Below, piece by piece: positions 55,951-64,000 of a DNA stretch of 64,000 bases (positions within the stretch are counted from its first letter, which is position 1; the number at the start of each line of letters is the position of its first letter). The notes under the pieces were generated by a model. The model did not search any database and was not told where the DNA came from. It saw nothing but the letters and a program-made list of their open reading frames with translations. The translations under genes were made by a program, and so were the position numbers. Origin of the DNA: an uncultured Aquimarina sp. (GTDB taxonomy: Bacteria > Bacteroidota > Bacteroidia > Flavobacteriales > Flavobacteriaceae); contig NZ_CANLYD010000001.1 of assembly GCF_947495315.1 (NCBI RefSeq), forward strand, positions 1 through 64,000. Reading direction: 5' to 3'.

Positions 55951-56985
55951 TTAATTAGTTACGTTTCGAAGATTTTTGGATTTTAAAACGCTGATTTTCC
56001 CCTGAATACTTTCTGCATCTGCTTTGTTGTAATAGCTTTTTTTACCTGTAGTTACCGATATCCACATGCTATGATCATTTTTGTTCTTATAAATTTTATA
56101 CGTAGCATCTAGATTTTTGAACGTTAAAGATATTTCGGTATTTGTTTCTGATAATGTGAATTTAGGATCGCTATTTTCCACGGCATAATCAAACTCTATT
56201 TCGCCATCTTTATTAGTGAATACATAATTAAGTTTGTCTATTTCTGATGTAAAGAGAACTACTTCTTTTGAGTTTTTTTCTAACAAAAAGCGTAATAATA
56301 TAGATTCCTCGATATCTTCAATCAATAATTTTTTACTTATGGTTTTTACCATAATTGAGCCATTCCATCTTTTTTCTACCGTATCAAATGTGTATCCTGT
56401 AGTACTCATACCAGATCCTTCTTCAGAAATGAGAATGACTTTTGGGAGATCATTTTCGATAATATATTCTGAAAATTGATGCCAACAACAACCGCTTTTG
56501 GTCCTAGTGAATATTTTTTTAGTTTCATAATCAACCTGAAACATTCCGCAATATTCTTGAGCAAGTTGTGTGAATTCTGGGCTATGAGTAAAACCGTTTG
56601 TTTTACCTAAATAAACCTGATACGATGGTCCATGGTAACAACTAAATTGACCATCCTGAATCGCAAGGTCTTTTATATTGTCAAAATTAAAATCCTCATA
56701 AATCAATACACTCTGCTCTCCATAAGGTAATTGAAGTGTATTGGTTTTGATAGCTCCCTTTTCATTATGCTCAAAAGCTAGTTCTTCGGATTGAATTTTG
56801 ATGATCTCTTTTTTAGTTTTCTTTTTATAAATAATTATTTTTCCTTGTTTAAAAACTTCATTTTCGGATCCTTGATTAACATAAACTTTCCCGTAATATT
56901 CATCAGAAAAATCTTCGATAAAATATTGATTTTGAGAAAATAAAGGGATAGATGCGAGAAATGCTATAATAGGCAAGAATTTCAT
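55951..56985 (-). CDS. XAC2610-related secreted protein
   Basis: 344 residues with a signal peptide (ending LFSQ). Residues about 95-180 carry the pattern YEDFNFDNIKDLAIQDG, then CYHGPSYQVYLG and FTRTKSGCCWHQF, which fits XAC2610-type proteins whose fold resembles FG-GAP/VCBS repeats. The DFNFDNIKD segment resembles a calcium-binding loop. Function unknown; members in other phyla include periplasmic lysozyme inhibitors. It is 52 bp downstream of nothing coding and separate from lnt by 29 bp, so it may share its transcript. Confidence 0.72.
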   Translation of the reverse strand: MKFLPIIAFLASIPLFSQNQYFIEDFSDEYYGKVYVNQGSENEVFKQGKIIIYKKKTKKEIIKIQSEELAFEHNEKGAIKTNTLQLPYGEQSVLIYEDFNFDNIKDLAIQDGQFSCYHGPSYQVYLGKTNGFTHSPEFTQLAQEYCGMFQVDYETKKIFTRTKSGCCWHQFSEYIIENDLPKVILISEEGSGMSTTGYTFDTVEKRWNGSIMVKTISKKLLIEDIEESILLRFLLEKNSKEVVLFTSEIDKLNYVFTNKDGEIEFDYAVENSDPKFTLSETNTEISLTFKNLDATYKIYKNKNDHSMWISVTTGKKSYYNKADAESIQGKISVLKSKNLRNVTN

Positions 56986-57014
56986 AATAAATATTTTGTA
57001 TGCTATATAAAAAA

Positions 57015-58595
57015 TTATATTTTCTTTCTTCGTCTAGTCACAGAAAACAGAAAAATAAAAATCATGAGAAAAATGGCAACTCTTGCCAGATAATCTCCCG
57101 CTTTGACATAAAAAGTTATTTTGTCGTTTGTTTTAAGGGTTCCTTTTAGTACTCCTTGTTCATTATATCCAAGGGACGAAACAATAGTTCCGGTTTGATT
57201 GATGATCGCAGAGATTCCTGTGTTGGCACTTCTTGCAATACTTCTACGCGTTTCTATAGCTCTGAATTTTGCATAAGCCAAATGTTGTTTGTGCCCTTGT
57301 GTGATTCCCCACCACGCATCATTGGTAATGATAGTAAGAAAATCGGCATTATTCCTTACATAACCTGATACAAATTCACCATACACGCTTTCGTAACATA
57401 TAATTGGTCCTGCACCAATTCCTTCTTTTGTAAAGAATACTTCACGATCAGATTGAGTTGTTTTTTTTGCAACTGTACCACCCAAATCAATCATAGCATC
57501 TCCAACAATTGGTTTAAAAACACTTTGATAAGGGAAATTCTCTACACCGACTACCAATTTACTTTTGTGATACAGTTCATCGGTTCCATCTGGTCTTACT
57601 AAAAATGCAGAATTATAATCATCATAAAATACACCACTTTTATGTTCATTAGTCTGCGAGTGAACTTTAGATGGATCCCGAAATACATCAATTAACGAAA
57701 TACCAGATAAGAAATTCGCCTTTGGATATTTGCTGATGATACTTAAAGCTGTTTTTTTGGCAATAGAACTCTGAAAGTTTTTTAATCTATTATTGTCGGC
57801 AAAAACAGTTTCCGGTGCTATAATGAAATCTGTTTCATTACTAATCTTTGATGCTGTAAGAGAACTCAATAATGTTCCTACACGATCATCTGTAGTGTTA
57901 TACTTTTCGGTGTAAGGGTTTATATTAGGTTGCAAAATTATGACTTCTACATCTTGACCATCTTCTTCATAGGTTTTCAGGATAACAAAAGAAACTAAAA
58001 TCGGAATGAGTATAATCAGTCCATTTCGTATTGCCGATCTGTATAAGATAGATTTATCTTTATGCTCAATAAAAAGTAATACACTTTTATAGACACCAAT
58101 ATTTACAATCCAGATCCATAAGGTTCCTCCAAAAGCTCCTGTATATTCATACCATTGGATCCAGGAAGTGAAATTAGCAAATCCATTACCCAAATTAAGC
58201 CAAGGCCAAGAAAACTGCCATTGTAGATGCAAGTATTCGAAACTCATCCATATGCATACCAGAAAAATAGATCCAATAGTAAATGATGCTCGTCTAGCTA
58301 TAAGATGATAGATGAGAAATACCAACGCCATTAGTAAACTATTTACAATTTCGGCAAACCACATTCCAAAAGGAGTAGAGTTATAAATCCACCAAGTAGT
58401 GATCATATTCCAAATAAAGAGCGTCAGAAAGGCTAATCCAAATACCTGACTTTTATGGAATTTGTTATAACGTATTTTATATTCAGTAATTAGTAACGGA
58501 ACAAAACCGAAAAAAAGAAATAGCGGGAAACCATAAGTTGGCCAGCCAATTGCAAGTAACAAACCGGATGAAATAGCAAGTAGGATATTCTTCAT
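57015..58595 (-). CDS. lnt: Apolipoprotein N-acyltransferase
   Basis: 526 residues. Five to six membrane helices at the N-terminus (to about 205) are followed by a nitrilase-type periplasmic domain. The triad is visible: glutamate in FIIAPETVF, lysine in YHKSKLVVGVENFP, cysteine in IICYESVYGEFV. A last membrane helix is at the C-terminus. Lnt adds the third acyl chain to lipoproteins in the inner membrane. The window has many lipoproteins that could use it. It probably heads the transcript with the XAC2610-related gene. Confidence 0.95.
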   Translation of the reverse strand: MKNILLAISSGLLLAIGWPTYGFPLFLFFGFVPLLITEYKIRYNKFHKSQVFGLAFLTLFIWNMITTWWIYNSTPFGMWFAEIVNSLLMALVFLIYHLIARRASFTIGSIFLVCIWMSFEYLHLQWQFSWPWLNLGNGFANFTSWIQWYEYTGAFGGTLWIWIVNIGVYKSVLLFIEHKDKSILYRSAIRNGLIILIPILVSFVILKTYEEDGQDVEVIILQPNINPYTEKYNTTDDRVGTLLSSLTASKISNETDFIIAPETVFADNNRLKNFQSSIAKKTALSIISKYPKANFLSGISLIDVFRDPSKVHSQTNEHKSGVFYDDYNSAFLVRPDGTDELYHKSKLVVGVENFPYQSVFKPIVGDAMIDLGGTVAKKTTQSDREVFFTKEGIGAGPIICYESVYGEFVSGYVRNNADFLTIITNDAWWGITQGHKQHLAYAKFRAIETRRSIARSANTGISAIINQTGTIVSSLGYNEQGVLKGTLKTNDKITFYVKAGDYLARVAIFLMIFIFLFSVTRRRKKI

Positions 58596-58686
58596 ATAAG
58601 AGTGTTCTGTCTTAATAACGAAAATAAACTTATTTCGTTACAATACTTAAAACCTAAACTAAAAAAATGTAATGATTCTAGAATAC

Positions 58687-59784
58687 CTATCTAAAGACAC
58701 TCCAGTCTACTTTAATAGAAAATACATTAGAATAAATCGCGGCACTTTGATCTCCAATATCCGTTAAGGCGTAATCCACTTGAATCCCTTTGTATTGAAA
58801 ACCTATTCCAAAATTGGGTTGGAAACCTACATTGTCAGATCCATCAAACTGCTCTATATTCTGAAAGTTACCAACACCAACACGTAAGTAAACAATTTTG
58901 GCGTAATCTAATTCAAAACCAAAAGCAGGCGTGATACTGATAGCAGAAGAGGAAATAATATCATTTGTTTCCGCAAAACGAACAATCATGTCCAATTCTG
59001 TATTTAGTCCTATTTTTTTACCTAAGTCAAAATTTCTTGCAGCACCAAATTGTAGTTTTGGGATGGTTATTTCAGTAGTTTCTGGTAATTCCTGATCTCT
59101 AATTTGTGGTATTTGATCTTCATCAGGAATGCCATCTCCGTTAAGATCACCAATGGCAAAATCCTCTACGCTCCAAGCATTAAACGTAGTAGTAATGTCC
59201 CTTACCATAATTCCAAATTGCCAATTGTTTTTCTGATATTGTAATGCTGCATCAAGACCAAATCCCCAGGAAGATGCAAAATCACCTATCACTCTTCGGA
59301 TTACCTTTGCATTCGCTCCATAACTTAATCCCTCAATAGGTAATTTTCTTGAGTACGAAAATGTAAAAGCATAATCTGCGGCAGAAAATAAGTTAATCCT
59401 GGTATAATCAATATTTCCATCAGCATCTACTAAGCTAGTAGTATCAAGGATATCATCTACTCCAAATCTAATTAAAGAGAGAGCAATGGCGCTTTTTTCA
59501 TCTAATGGCATAGCGAAAGCTAAATAATCATAATTAGCAATATTCGCAAAATATGCTGCATGCATAAAAGATACTTGATTATCCTCCAGATGAATTAATC
59601 CGGCAGGGTTCCAATAACCGGAATTTACATCTCCAGATGATGCAACCACGGCATTAGCCATACCTAAAGCACCGGCATCTACACCAATGTTTAGAAATTC
59701 ATTAGAGTATTTTCTAGTCTGCGCCGAAGAAATTGATACAGTTAGAAACAGTAAAACAATTATAATTCTTTTCAATCCAAGCAA
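58687..59784 (-). CDS. PorV/PorQ family outer-membrane protein
   Basis: 365 residues with a signal peptide (SSAQ). The start of the mature part, FLNIGVDAGALGMANAVVASSGD then SGYWNPAGL, is the PorV/PorQ signature (FadL-like barrel). A C-terminal beta-strand with KGIQVDYALTDIGD and FSIKVDWSVF suits an outer-membrane barrel. PorV carries cargo from the T9SS translocon to the attachment complex; PorQ is related. This copy is shorter than typical PorV (~380-400), so a paralogue rather than the main PorV is possible. Confidence 0.82.
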   Translation of the reverse strand: MLGLKRIIIVLLFLTVSISSAQTRKYSNEFLNIGVDAGALGMANAVVASSGDVNSGYWNPAGLIHLEDNQVSFMHAAYFANIANYDYLAFAMPLDEKSAIALSLIRFGVDDILDTTSLVDADGNIDYTRINLFSAADYAFTFSYSRKLPIEGLSYGANAKVIRRVIGDFASSWGFGLDAALQYQKNNWQFGIMVRDITTTFNAWSVEDFAIGDLNGDGIPDEDQIPQIRDQELPETTEITIPKLQFGAARNFDLGKKIGLNTELDMIVRFAETNDIISSSAISITPAFGFELDYAKIVYLRVGVGNFQNIEQFDGSDNVGFQPNFGIGFQYKGIQVDYALTDIGDQSAAIYSNVFSIKVDWSVFR

Positions 59785-59902
59785 TTTTTCACAAATATCT
59801 CACTATTTTTCAACATGATAAACTTTATTTGCGATTTCATATTGTGCAGTCTATGTTAATAGACGAAAATAGTTTATTATTTTTACACAAAAACCAAATC
59901 AT

Positions 59903-60664
59903 ATGCAGCTTAAAAAGCAAATTCCTAATATAATTACGCTACTTAATCTCTTTTGTGGATGTATAGCTACAATTTTTGCAGTTCAAGGAGCTTTAGAATT
60001 GGCGGCGCTTTTTGTAGCATTGGGTATTGGTTTTGATTTTTTTGATGGTTTTGCAGCCAGAATTCTTAATGTTCAAAGTGAATTAGGATTGCAATTAGAT
60101 TCTTTAGCAGATATGGTGACCAGTGGATTAGTACCAGGTATTGTAATGTATCAGTTACTGGCAAAAACCTCTGGAAGTTCGGTCAGTACAGTCTTTAATT
60201 CTTGGGATTTTAATCAAAATTCAGCTCAGGTATTTATACCTTATATTTCTCTAATAGGTTTGTTAATAACACTAGCCTCTGCATATCGATTAGCTAAATT
60301 TAATATCGATACACGGCAAACAATATCTTTTATTGGATTGCCAACTCCTGCGAATGCTTTACTAATTTTAAGTATACCATTGATTTTACAGTTTCAAACA
60401 GAAGTTTGGATCTCAGATATTATATTAAATCAATGGTTTTTGATTGGTTTAACATTGGTAAGCTGTTATTTGTTAAATGCCGAAATCCCTTTGTTTGCTC
60501 TTAAATTCAAAACTTGGGGATTTGCAGAAAATAAGGTGAGGTATATTTTCTTATTACTTACACTAATACTATTGGTGATACTTCAGTTCACTGCAATACC
60601 CTGTGTGATATTATTATACGTAATAATGTCGATGGTTTTTAAGGAAAAGTCCGTTAGTGAGTGA
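59903..60664 (+). CDS. pssA: CDP-alcohol phosphatidyltransferase, probably phosphatidylserine synthase
   Basis: 253 residues with about eight membrane helices. The CDP-alcohol phosphotransferase motif is complete: FDGFAARILNVQSELGLQLD, continuing SLAD (pattern DGxxAR-x8-Gx3Dx3D). It makes phosphatidylserine from CDP-diacylglycerol and serine, on the path to phosphatidylethanolamine. The general family is certain; substrate is inferred from length and overall similarity to type II PssA. The gene is alone and convergent with lptB. Confidence 0.87.
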   Translation: MQLKKQIPNIITLLNLFCGCIATIFAVQGALELAALFVALGIGFDFFDGFAARILNVQSELGLQLDSLADMVTSGLVPGIVMYQLLAKTSGSSVSTVFNSWDFNQNSAQVFIPYISLIGLLITLASAYRLAKFNIDTRQTISFIGLPTPANALLILSIPLILQFQTEVWISDIILNQWFLIGLTLVSCYLLNAEIPLFALKFKTWGFAENKVRYIFLLLTLILLVILQFTAIPCVILLYVIMSMVFKEKSVSE

Positions 60665-60726
60665 ATTATGAGTTTTGAGAGATTTTTTAACATAAATATT
60701 CAAGGATTCACAAACTAAAATACTAA

Positions 60727-61467
60727 CTAAAAATCTAATTTCTTTTTTCTTAGTTCAAAATTCTGACCAAGATAGACTTTACGTACCATTTCATCTTCTG
60801 CCAATTCTTCAGGTTTTCCTGCTTTAAGAATACTACCTTCAAACATAAGATAAGTTCTGTCTGTAATAGCTAAAGTTTCCTGTACGTTATGATCGGTAAT
60901 AAGTATGCCAATATTTTTATTTTTAAGTTGAGCAACGATACGTTGGATATCTTCTACCGCAACTGGATCTACTCCTGCAAAAGGTTCATCCAGAAGAATA
61001 AAATTAGGATCAGTCGCTAATGCTCTGGCAATTTCAGTTCTACGTCGTTCACCACCACTTAATAGATCACCACGGTTTTTTCTAATATGTCCTAATCCAA
61101 ATTCTTCTATCAAAGATTCCATTTTATGCAATTGCTCTTTTTTAGAAAGTTTGGTTAATTGTAGCACACTTAGGATATTATCCTCTATACTTAACTTTCT
61201 AAAAACAGAGGCTTCCTGGGCTAAGTACCCGATTCCATTCTGAGCACGTTTATACATCGGAAATTTAGTGATATCGGTACTATCCAGAGTGATCTTTCCG
61301 CCATTAGGTTTTACCAAGCCAACAATCATATAAAAAGAAGTTGTTTTACCGGCTCCATTAGGTCCTAAAAGCCCTACAATTTCTCCTTGGTTTACTTCTA
61401 GAGAAATCCCTTTTACTACTTTTCTTCCTTTGTATGACTTTATTAGATTTTCTGCTTTTAACTTCAT
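60727..61467 (-). CDS. lptB: LPS export ABC transporter ATP-binding protein
   Basis: 246 residues. Walker A is [17 protein letters not shown], signature [15 protein letters not shown], Walker [14 protein letters not shown], switch [10 protein letters not shown]. These exact forms are typical of LptB, which powers lipopolysaccharide extraction from the inner membrane together with LptF/G. It is the last gene of a four-gene minus-strand group (KdsD, TatC, CMD, LptB), a gene order familiar in flavobacteria. Confidence 0.95.
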   Translation of the reverse strand: MKLKAENLIKSYKGRKVVKGISLEVNQGEIVGLLGPNGAGKTTSFYMIVGLVKPNGGKITLDSTDITKFPMYKRAQNGIGYLAQEASVFRKLSIEDNILSVLQLTKLSKKEQLHKMESLIEEFGLGHIRKNRGDLLSGGERRRTEIARALATDPNFILLDEPFAGVDPVAVEDIQRIVAQLKNKNIGILITDHNVQETLAITDRTYLMFEGSILKAGKPEELAEDEMVRKVYLGQNFELRKKKLDF

Positions 61468-61545
61468 AATCAGAATGACTTCTTTAGATTTTAAGTGTTG
61501 CTAAAATGAACTGGTAAATTTACACTATTCTTTGGAACCTGAAAT

Positions 61546-61896
61546 TTAAGATTCTTTTGCCTCTAACGCATCCCAAAACTCATAGGCACGACGCAAATGA
61601 GGTATTACGATAGTACCGCCAATCAAAGTCGCGATACTTAAGGTTTCTACCACTTCTTCTTTAGTTAAACCTTCTTTATAACAAGTTTCTAAATGATATC
61701 TCACGCAATCGTCACATCTAAGAACGGTTGAAGCGACAAGACCTAATAATTCTTTCGTTTTTACATCCAAAGCTCCTTTCATAAAAGCATTGGTATCTAA
61801 ATTGAAGATTCTTTTGATGATTTTATTATTATCTTCTAAAATACGAGAGTTCATTCTCTCTCTATATTCATTAAACTCTTCTACTACGTTACTCAT
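61546..61896 (-). CDS. Carboxymuconolactone decarboxylase / AhpD-like protein
   Basis: 116 residues, helical. The CxxC motif is in RCDDCVRYHLETCYKEG, with the histidine three residues later, as in AhpD-type disulfide reductases. The segment KEEVVETLSIATLIGGTIVIPH is the second conserved helix. It may act in oxidative-stress defence, or as a small decarboxylase-like enzyme. It overlaps tatC by 1 bp (TAATG). Confidence 0.9.
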   Translation of the reverse strand: MSNVVEEFNEYRERMNSRILEDNNKIIKRIFNLDTNAFMKGALDVKTKELLGLVASTVLRCDDCVRYHLETCYKEGLTKEEVVETLSIATLIGGTIVIPHLRRAYEFWDALEAKES

Positions 61897-62729
61897 TAGG
61901 TTTTAGGTATTAATTCTTTGTTTTGTTTTTTGATGACCATTTTAGAAATAAAAATACTTATTTCATATAGAACCAGTATAGGGATTGCAACAATAACCTG
62001 ACTTGCAATATCCGGTGGTGTAATTACTGCTGATAAAATTAAAACAATAACCAGAGCAAATTTTCTATATTTTTTTAAGAATTCTGGAGTAACCAAACCT
62101 ACTTTTGTTAGGAAAAACATGATTACTGGTAACTCAAATATTAATCCACAGGCAATTACTGAAGCCCTAAGCAGTCCAATATAACTATCAATATCAAATT
62201 CATTAAGAACCTCTTCACTTACTTGATATCCTCCTAGGAAATTAATAGATAATGGAGTAATCACGTAGTACCCGAAAAGAACGCCTAAGAAAAATAGAAA
62301 TGAGCAAATGATGATAAATCCTTTAGAATTTTTTCGTTCTTTATCATACATTGCCGGAGCAATAAATTTCCAAAACTCATATAAAACGTAAGGAAAAGCA
62401 GCTATAAAACCTGCCGTAATTGATGTCCAAATATGGACAGAGAACTGTCCGGCGACTTTTCTACTTTGAACACTAAAAGGTAATTCTTTAAAGCATAAGC
62501 TTTCATCTAAGCCTAGTAGTTTTGATAAATTACAGAGTCCTTTATACGTTGGGAAGTCAGGTTTTTTAGGACCGAAAATCAATACGTCAAAGATAAATTC
62601 TTTGGCTATAAAAGCAGCAACTGCTGCGATTAAAATTGCTACAGTAGCTCTAATTAGATGCCATCGTAACTCTTCTAGATGATCCAAAAACGACATGGAT
62701 TGTGGATCTTTTGTTGTTTTATCCCCCAT
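61896..62729 (-). CDS. tatC: Sec-independent protein translocase subunit TatC
   Basis: 277 residues with six membrane helices. MSFLDHLEELRWHLIRA is the strongly conserved N-terminus, with the glutamate that recognises the twin-arginine signal. The first periplasmic loop is long, holding FGPKKPDFPTYKGLC, as is usual in Bacteroidota. A second conserved block is FAFPYVLYEFWKFIAPA-like (here AFPYVLYEFWKF). It exports folded proteins across the inner membrane. TatA/B are not in this window. It is 1 bp from kdsD and overlaps the CMD gene. Confidence 0.96.
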   Translation of the reverse strand: MGDKTTKDPQSMSFLDHLEELRWHLIRATVAILIAAVAAFIAKEFIFDVLIFGPKKPDFPTYKGLCNLSKLLGLDESLCFKELPFSVQSRKVAGQFSVHIWTSITAGFIAAFPYVLYEFWKFIAPAMYDKERKNSKGFIIICSFLFFLGVLFGYYVITPLSINFLGGYQVSEEVLNEFDIDSYIGLLRASVIACGLIFELPVIMFFLTKVGLVTPEFLKKYRKFALVIVLILSAVITPPDIASQVIVAIPILVLYEISIFISKMVIKKQNKELIPKT

Positions 62730-62730
62730 A

Positions 62731-63696
62731 TTATAAAATACCTTCTCTCATTAGATCATGAATATGCAAAAGACCTGCATACTTACCTTTTTTTTCTGCT
62801 AACAGCTGCGAGATACCGTATTCCTCAAGTCTATCTAGCGCATCAACAGCCATGGCATTTACATCAATACGTTTTGGATTGGGAGACATAATATCTTCTG
62901 CGGTCAATCCTTCAAAAGAAGTATTAGTGGTTAACATTCTACGTAAATCTCCGTCCGTAATGATTCCGATAATTTTACTATCTCGGGTTACTGCCGTAGC
63001 ACCTAATCTTTTTTCGGTCATTTCTACAATAACAGCGTTAATATTAGAATCCGGACTAACTTCTGGTTTTTCATTTTTTGATACAATATCGTTTACACGA
63101 AGATATAGCTTCTTTCCTAAAGCTCCTCCAGGATGATATTTGGCAAAATCGTTGCTAGAAAAACCTTTTAAATTCAATAAAGATACCGCGACAGCATCAC
63201 CTATAACTAATTGTGCTGTGGTACTTGTTGTGGGCGCTAAGTTATTAGGACAAGCCTCTTTTTCTACAAAAGCATTTAATACAAAGTCTGCTTCTTTTCC
63301 TAGAAAAGACTCTTTATTAGAAGTGATCCCGATTAAAGTATTGTTAAAGTTTTTAATTAAGGGAACTAGTACTTTGATTTCGGGCGTATTTCCACTTTTA
63401 GAAATGCAAATCACCACGTCATCTTTAAGGATATTACCTAAATCTCCATGAATCGCATCAGCAGCATGCATAAATACAGCCGGTGTACCGGTAGAATTCA
63501 TAGTAGCTACTATTTTTGAAGCTATAATGGCACTCTTACCGATCCCTGTAATAATAACTCGACCATTAGAATTATGTATGGTATTTACAGCTTCGGCAAA
63601 TTCCTGGTCGATAAGTTGTTCCAGATGTGCAATAGCTTTGGCTTCTTCGTTAATGGTTTTTTGGGCAAAAGAAATAATAGTATCGAGGGTGTTCAA
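62731..63696 (-). CDS. kdsD: Arabinose-5-phosphate isomerase (KpsF/GutQ/KdsD family)
   Basis: 321 residues. The SIS domain (about 1-190) contains GRVIITGIGKSAIIASKI and the serine-rich CISKSGNTPEI. Two CBS motifs occupy about 205-321 (IIGIITDGDLRRML; GLLHIHDLM). The enzyme makes D-arabinose-5-phosphate from ribulose-5-phosphate for Kdo, a core sugar of LPS. The LPS role agrees with lptB in the same transcript. Divergent from recQ. Confidence 0.92.
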   Translation of the reverse strand: MNTLDTIISFAQKTINEEAKAIAHLEQLIDQEFAEAVNTIHNSNGRVIITGIGKSAIIASKIVATMNSTGTPAVFMHAADAIHGDLGNILKDDVVICISKSGNTPEIKVLVPLIKNFNNTLIGITSNKESFLGKEADFVLNAFVEKEACPNNLAPTTSTTAQLVIGDAVAVSLLNLKGFSSNDFAKYHPGGALGKKLYLRVNDIVSKNEKPEVSPDSNINAVIVEMTEKRLGATAVTRDSKIIGIITDGDLRRMLTTNTSFEGLTAEDIMSPNPKRIDVNAMAVDALDRLEEYGISQLLAEKKGKYAGLLHIHDLMREGIL

Positions 63697-63748
63697 AATT
63701 TATGAAATTTGCGTGTTATAATTAAAGATTTTATTATCTTTAATTATG

Positions 63749-63756
63749 CAAAGGTA
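63749..63756 (-). promoter_or_regulatory. -7 promoter element of the kdsD operon
   Basis: On the minus strand TACCTTTG fits TAnnTTTG exactly, 52 bp before the start codon. No good upstream TTTG is seen. Confidence 0.5.
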
Positions 63757-63816
63757 TGTAATACCTTATGAATTTTAAATAGTGCTGAAAAAAAGCTTAC
63801 TATTTTTTTGTTTGCT

Positions 63817-63824
63817 TATCTTTG
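63817..63824 (+). promoter_or_regulatory. Possible -7 promoter element of recQ
   Basis: TATCTTTG fits TAnnTTTG exactly, giving a leader of about 100 nt before the recQ start at 63928. Confidence 0.45.
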
Positions 63825-63927
63825 GTAACTTTTTGAAAAAAGAACAATCCACTGGATCTTTATTGGGGAAAAAGGTTTAAGTGATAGCGATTTTAATTTA
63901 ATTGGTATATAAAAGTTAAACGATTTA

Positions 63928-64000
63928 ATGAGTTTGAACAAAACCGACTTACAAGGAGCTTTAAAGAAGTACTTTGGTTTTAGTCAATTTAGAGGATTGC
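63928..64000 (+). CDS. recQ: ATP-dependent DNA helicase RecQ, N-terminal fragment (cut by window end)
   Basis: Only 24 codons are visible, beginning MSLNKTDLQGALKKYFGF, then SQFRGL. This matches the beginning of flavobacterial RecQ proteins (LKKYFGFSQF...), just before the Q motif. Divergence from a KpsF/KdsD gene is the usual arrangement in this group. The identification rests on this short stretch and the context. Confidence 0.75.
   Translation, partial: MSLNKTDLQGALKKYFGFSQFRGL

Noticed and set aside
1..64000. CRISPR arrays, rRNA genes, prophage or integrative element
   Set aside because: No regularly spaced direct repeats, no rRNA-like sequence and no integrase or phage structural genes were seen; the only mobile trace is the IS66 remnant.

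Overview
The window looks like chromosome from a marine-type member of the Flavobacteriaceae (Bacteroidota). The DNA is strongly AT-rich. Genes lack clear Shine-Dalgarno sequences, and several promoters carry the Bacteroidota -7 element TAnnTTTG. There are type IX secretion (T9SS) components and cargo with both type A and type B C-terminal signals, plus many families typical of flavobacteria (PorP/SprF, PorV, DUF2723, DUF4397, CHU_C-type domains). A genus such as Aquimarina would fit, but that is a guess; no database search was possible.

Layout. 1-4978: end of a giant CHU_C-type adhesin, followed by a PorP/SprF protein and an OmpA/TPR protein, a type B T9SS cargo and helper module. 5177-8040: idi, a QueD-like gene, a peroxiredoxin and manA in a tight operon, then a small conserved protein and tRNA-Thr(TGT). 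8215-21861: mixed chromosome, mostly on the minus strand, with lipoproteins, a DUF819 transporter, two AraC regulators, an M61 peptidase/HAD/hydrolase operon, an S1/P1 nuclease, an AlkB/DoxX/DUF3052-like operon and an astacin protease with a beta-trefoil tail. 22213-28105: an S9 peptidase, a decayed IS66 transposase, and a DUF4397 repeat protein with a type A T9SS signal. 28106-37527: a DUF2723 membrane protein, a BLUF photoreceptor, a membrane-bound LuxR-type regulator, htpG, and a TetR/AarF pair.

37752-45842 is the most interesting region. It holds a TPR histidine kinase and a NarL-type response regulator, then two runs of secreted-protein genes: two paralogous L-type lectin-like proteins, two T9SS type A tails, a DUF1566-like protein, a truncated LRR protein and a DUF4476 protein. 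Three transcription units (the kinase, the first lectin gene and the LRR remnant) share a dyad, TACGTA-N4-TACGTA or a one-base variant. Each copy ends exactly 24 bp before the -7 element or its equivalent position. That places the dyad centre near -42, where a class II activator binds. I propose that the response regulator controls itself and the lectin clusters through this site.

46068-64000: a FabH-like synthase, a TonB-type outer-membrane receptor with a structured upstream region, a CoA-binding protein, a sodium:solute symporter, an ABC ATPase, an orphan PAS protein, a degenerate methyltransferase-like protein, an ABC-F protein, lnt, a PorV/PorQ-like protein, pssA, lptB, a carboxymuconolactone decarboxylase-like protein, tatC and a KdsD-type isomerase, with the start of recQ diverging at the right edge. 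This part is largely envelope housekeeping (lipoprotein acylation, LPS transport, Kdo precursor, phospholipid and Tat export).
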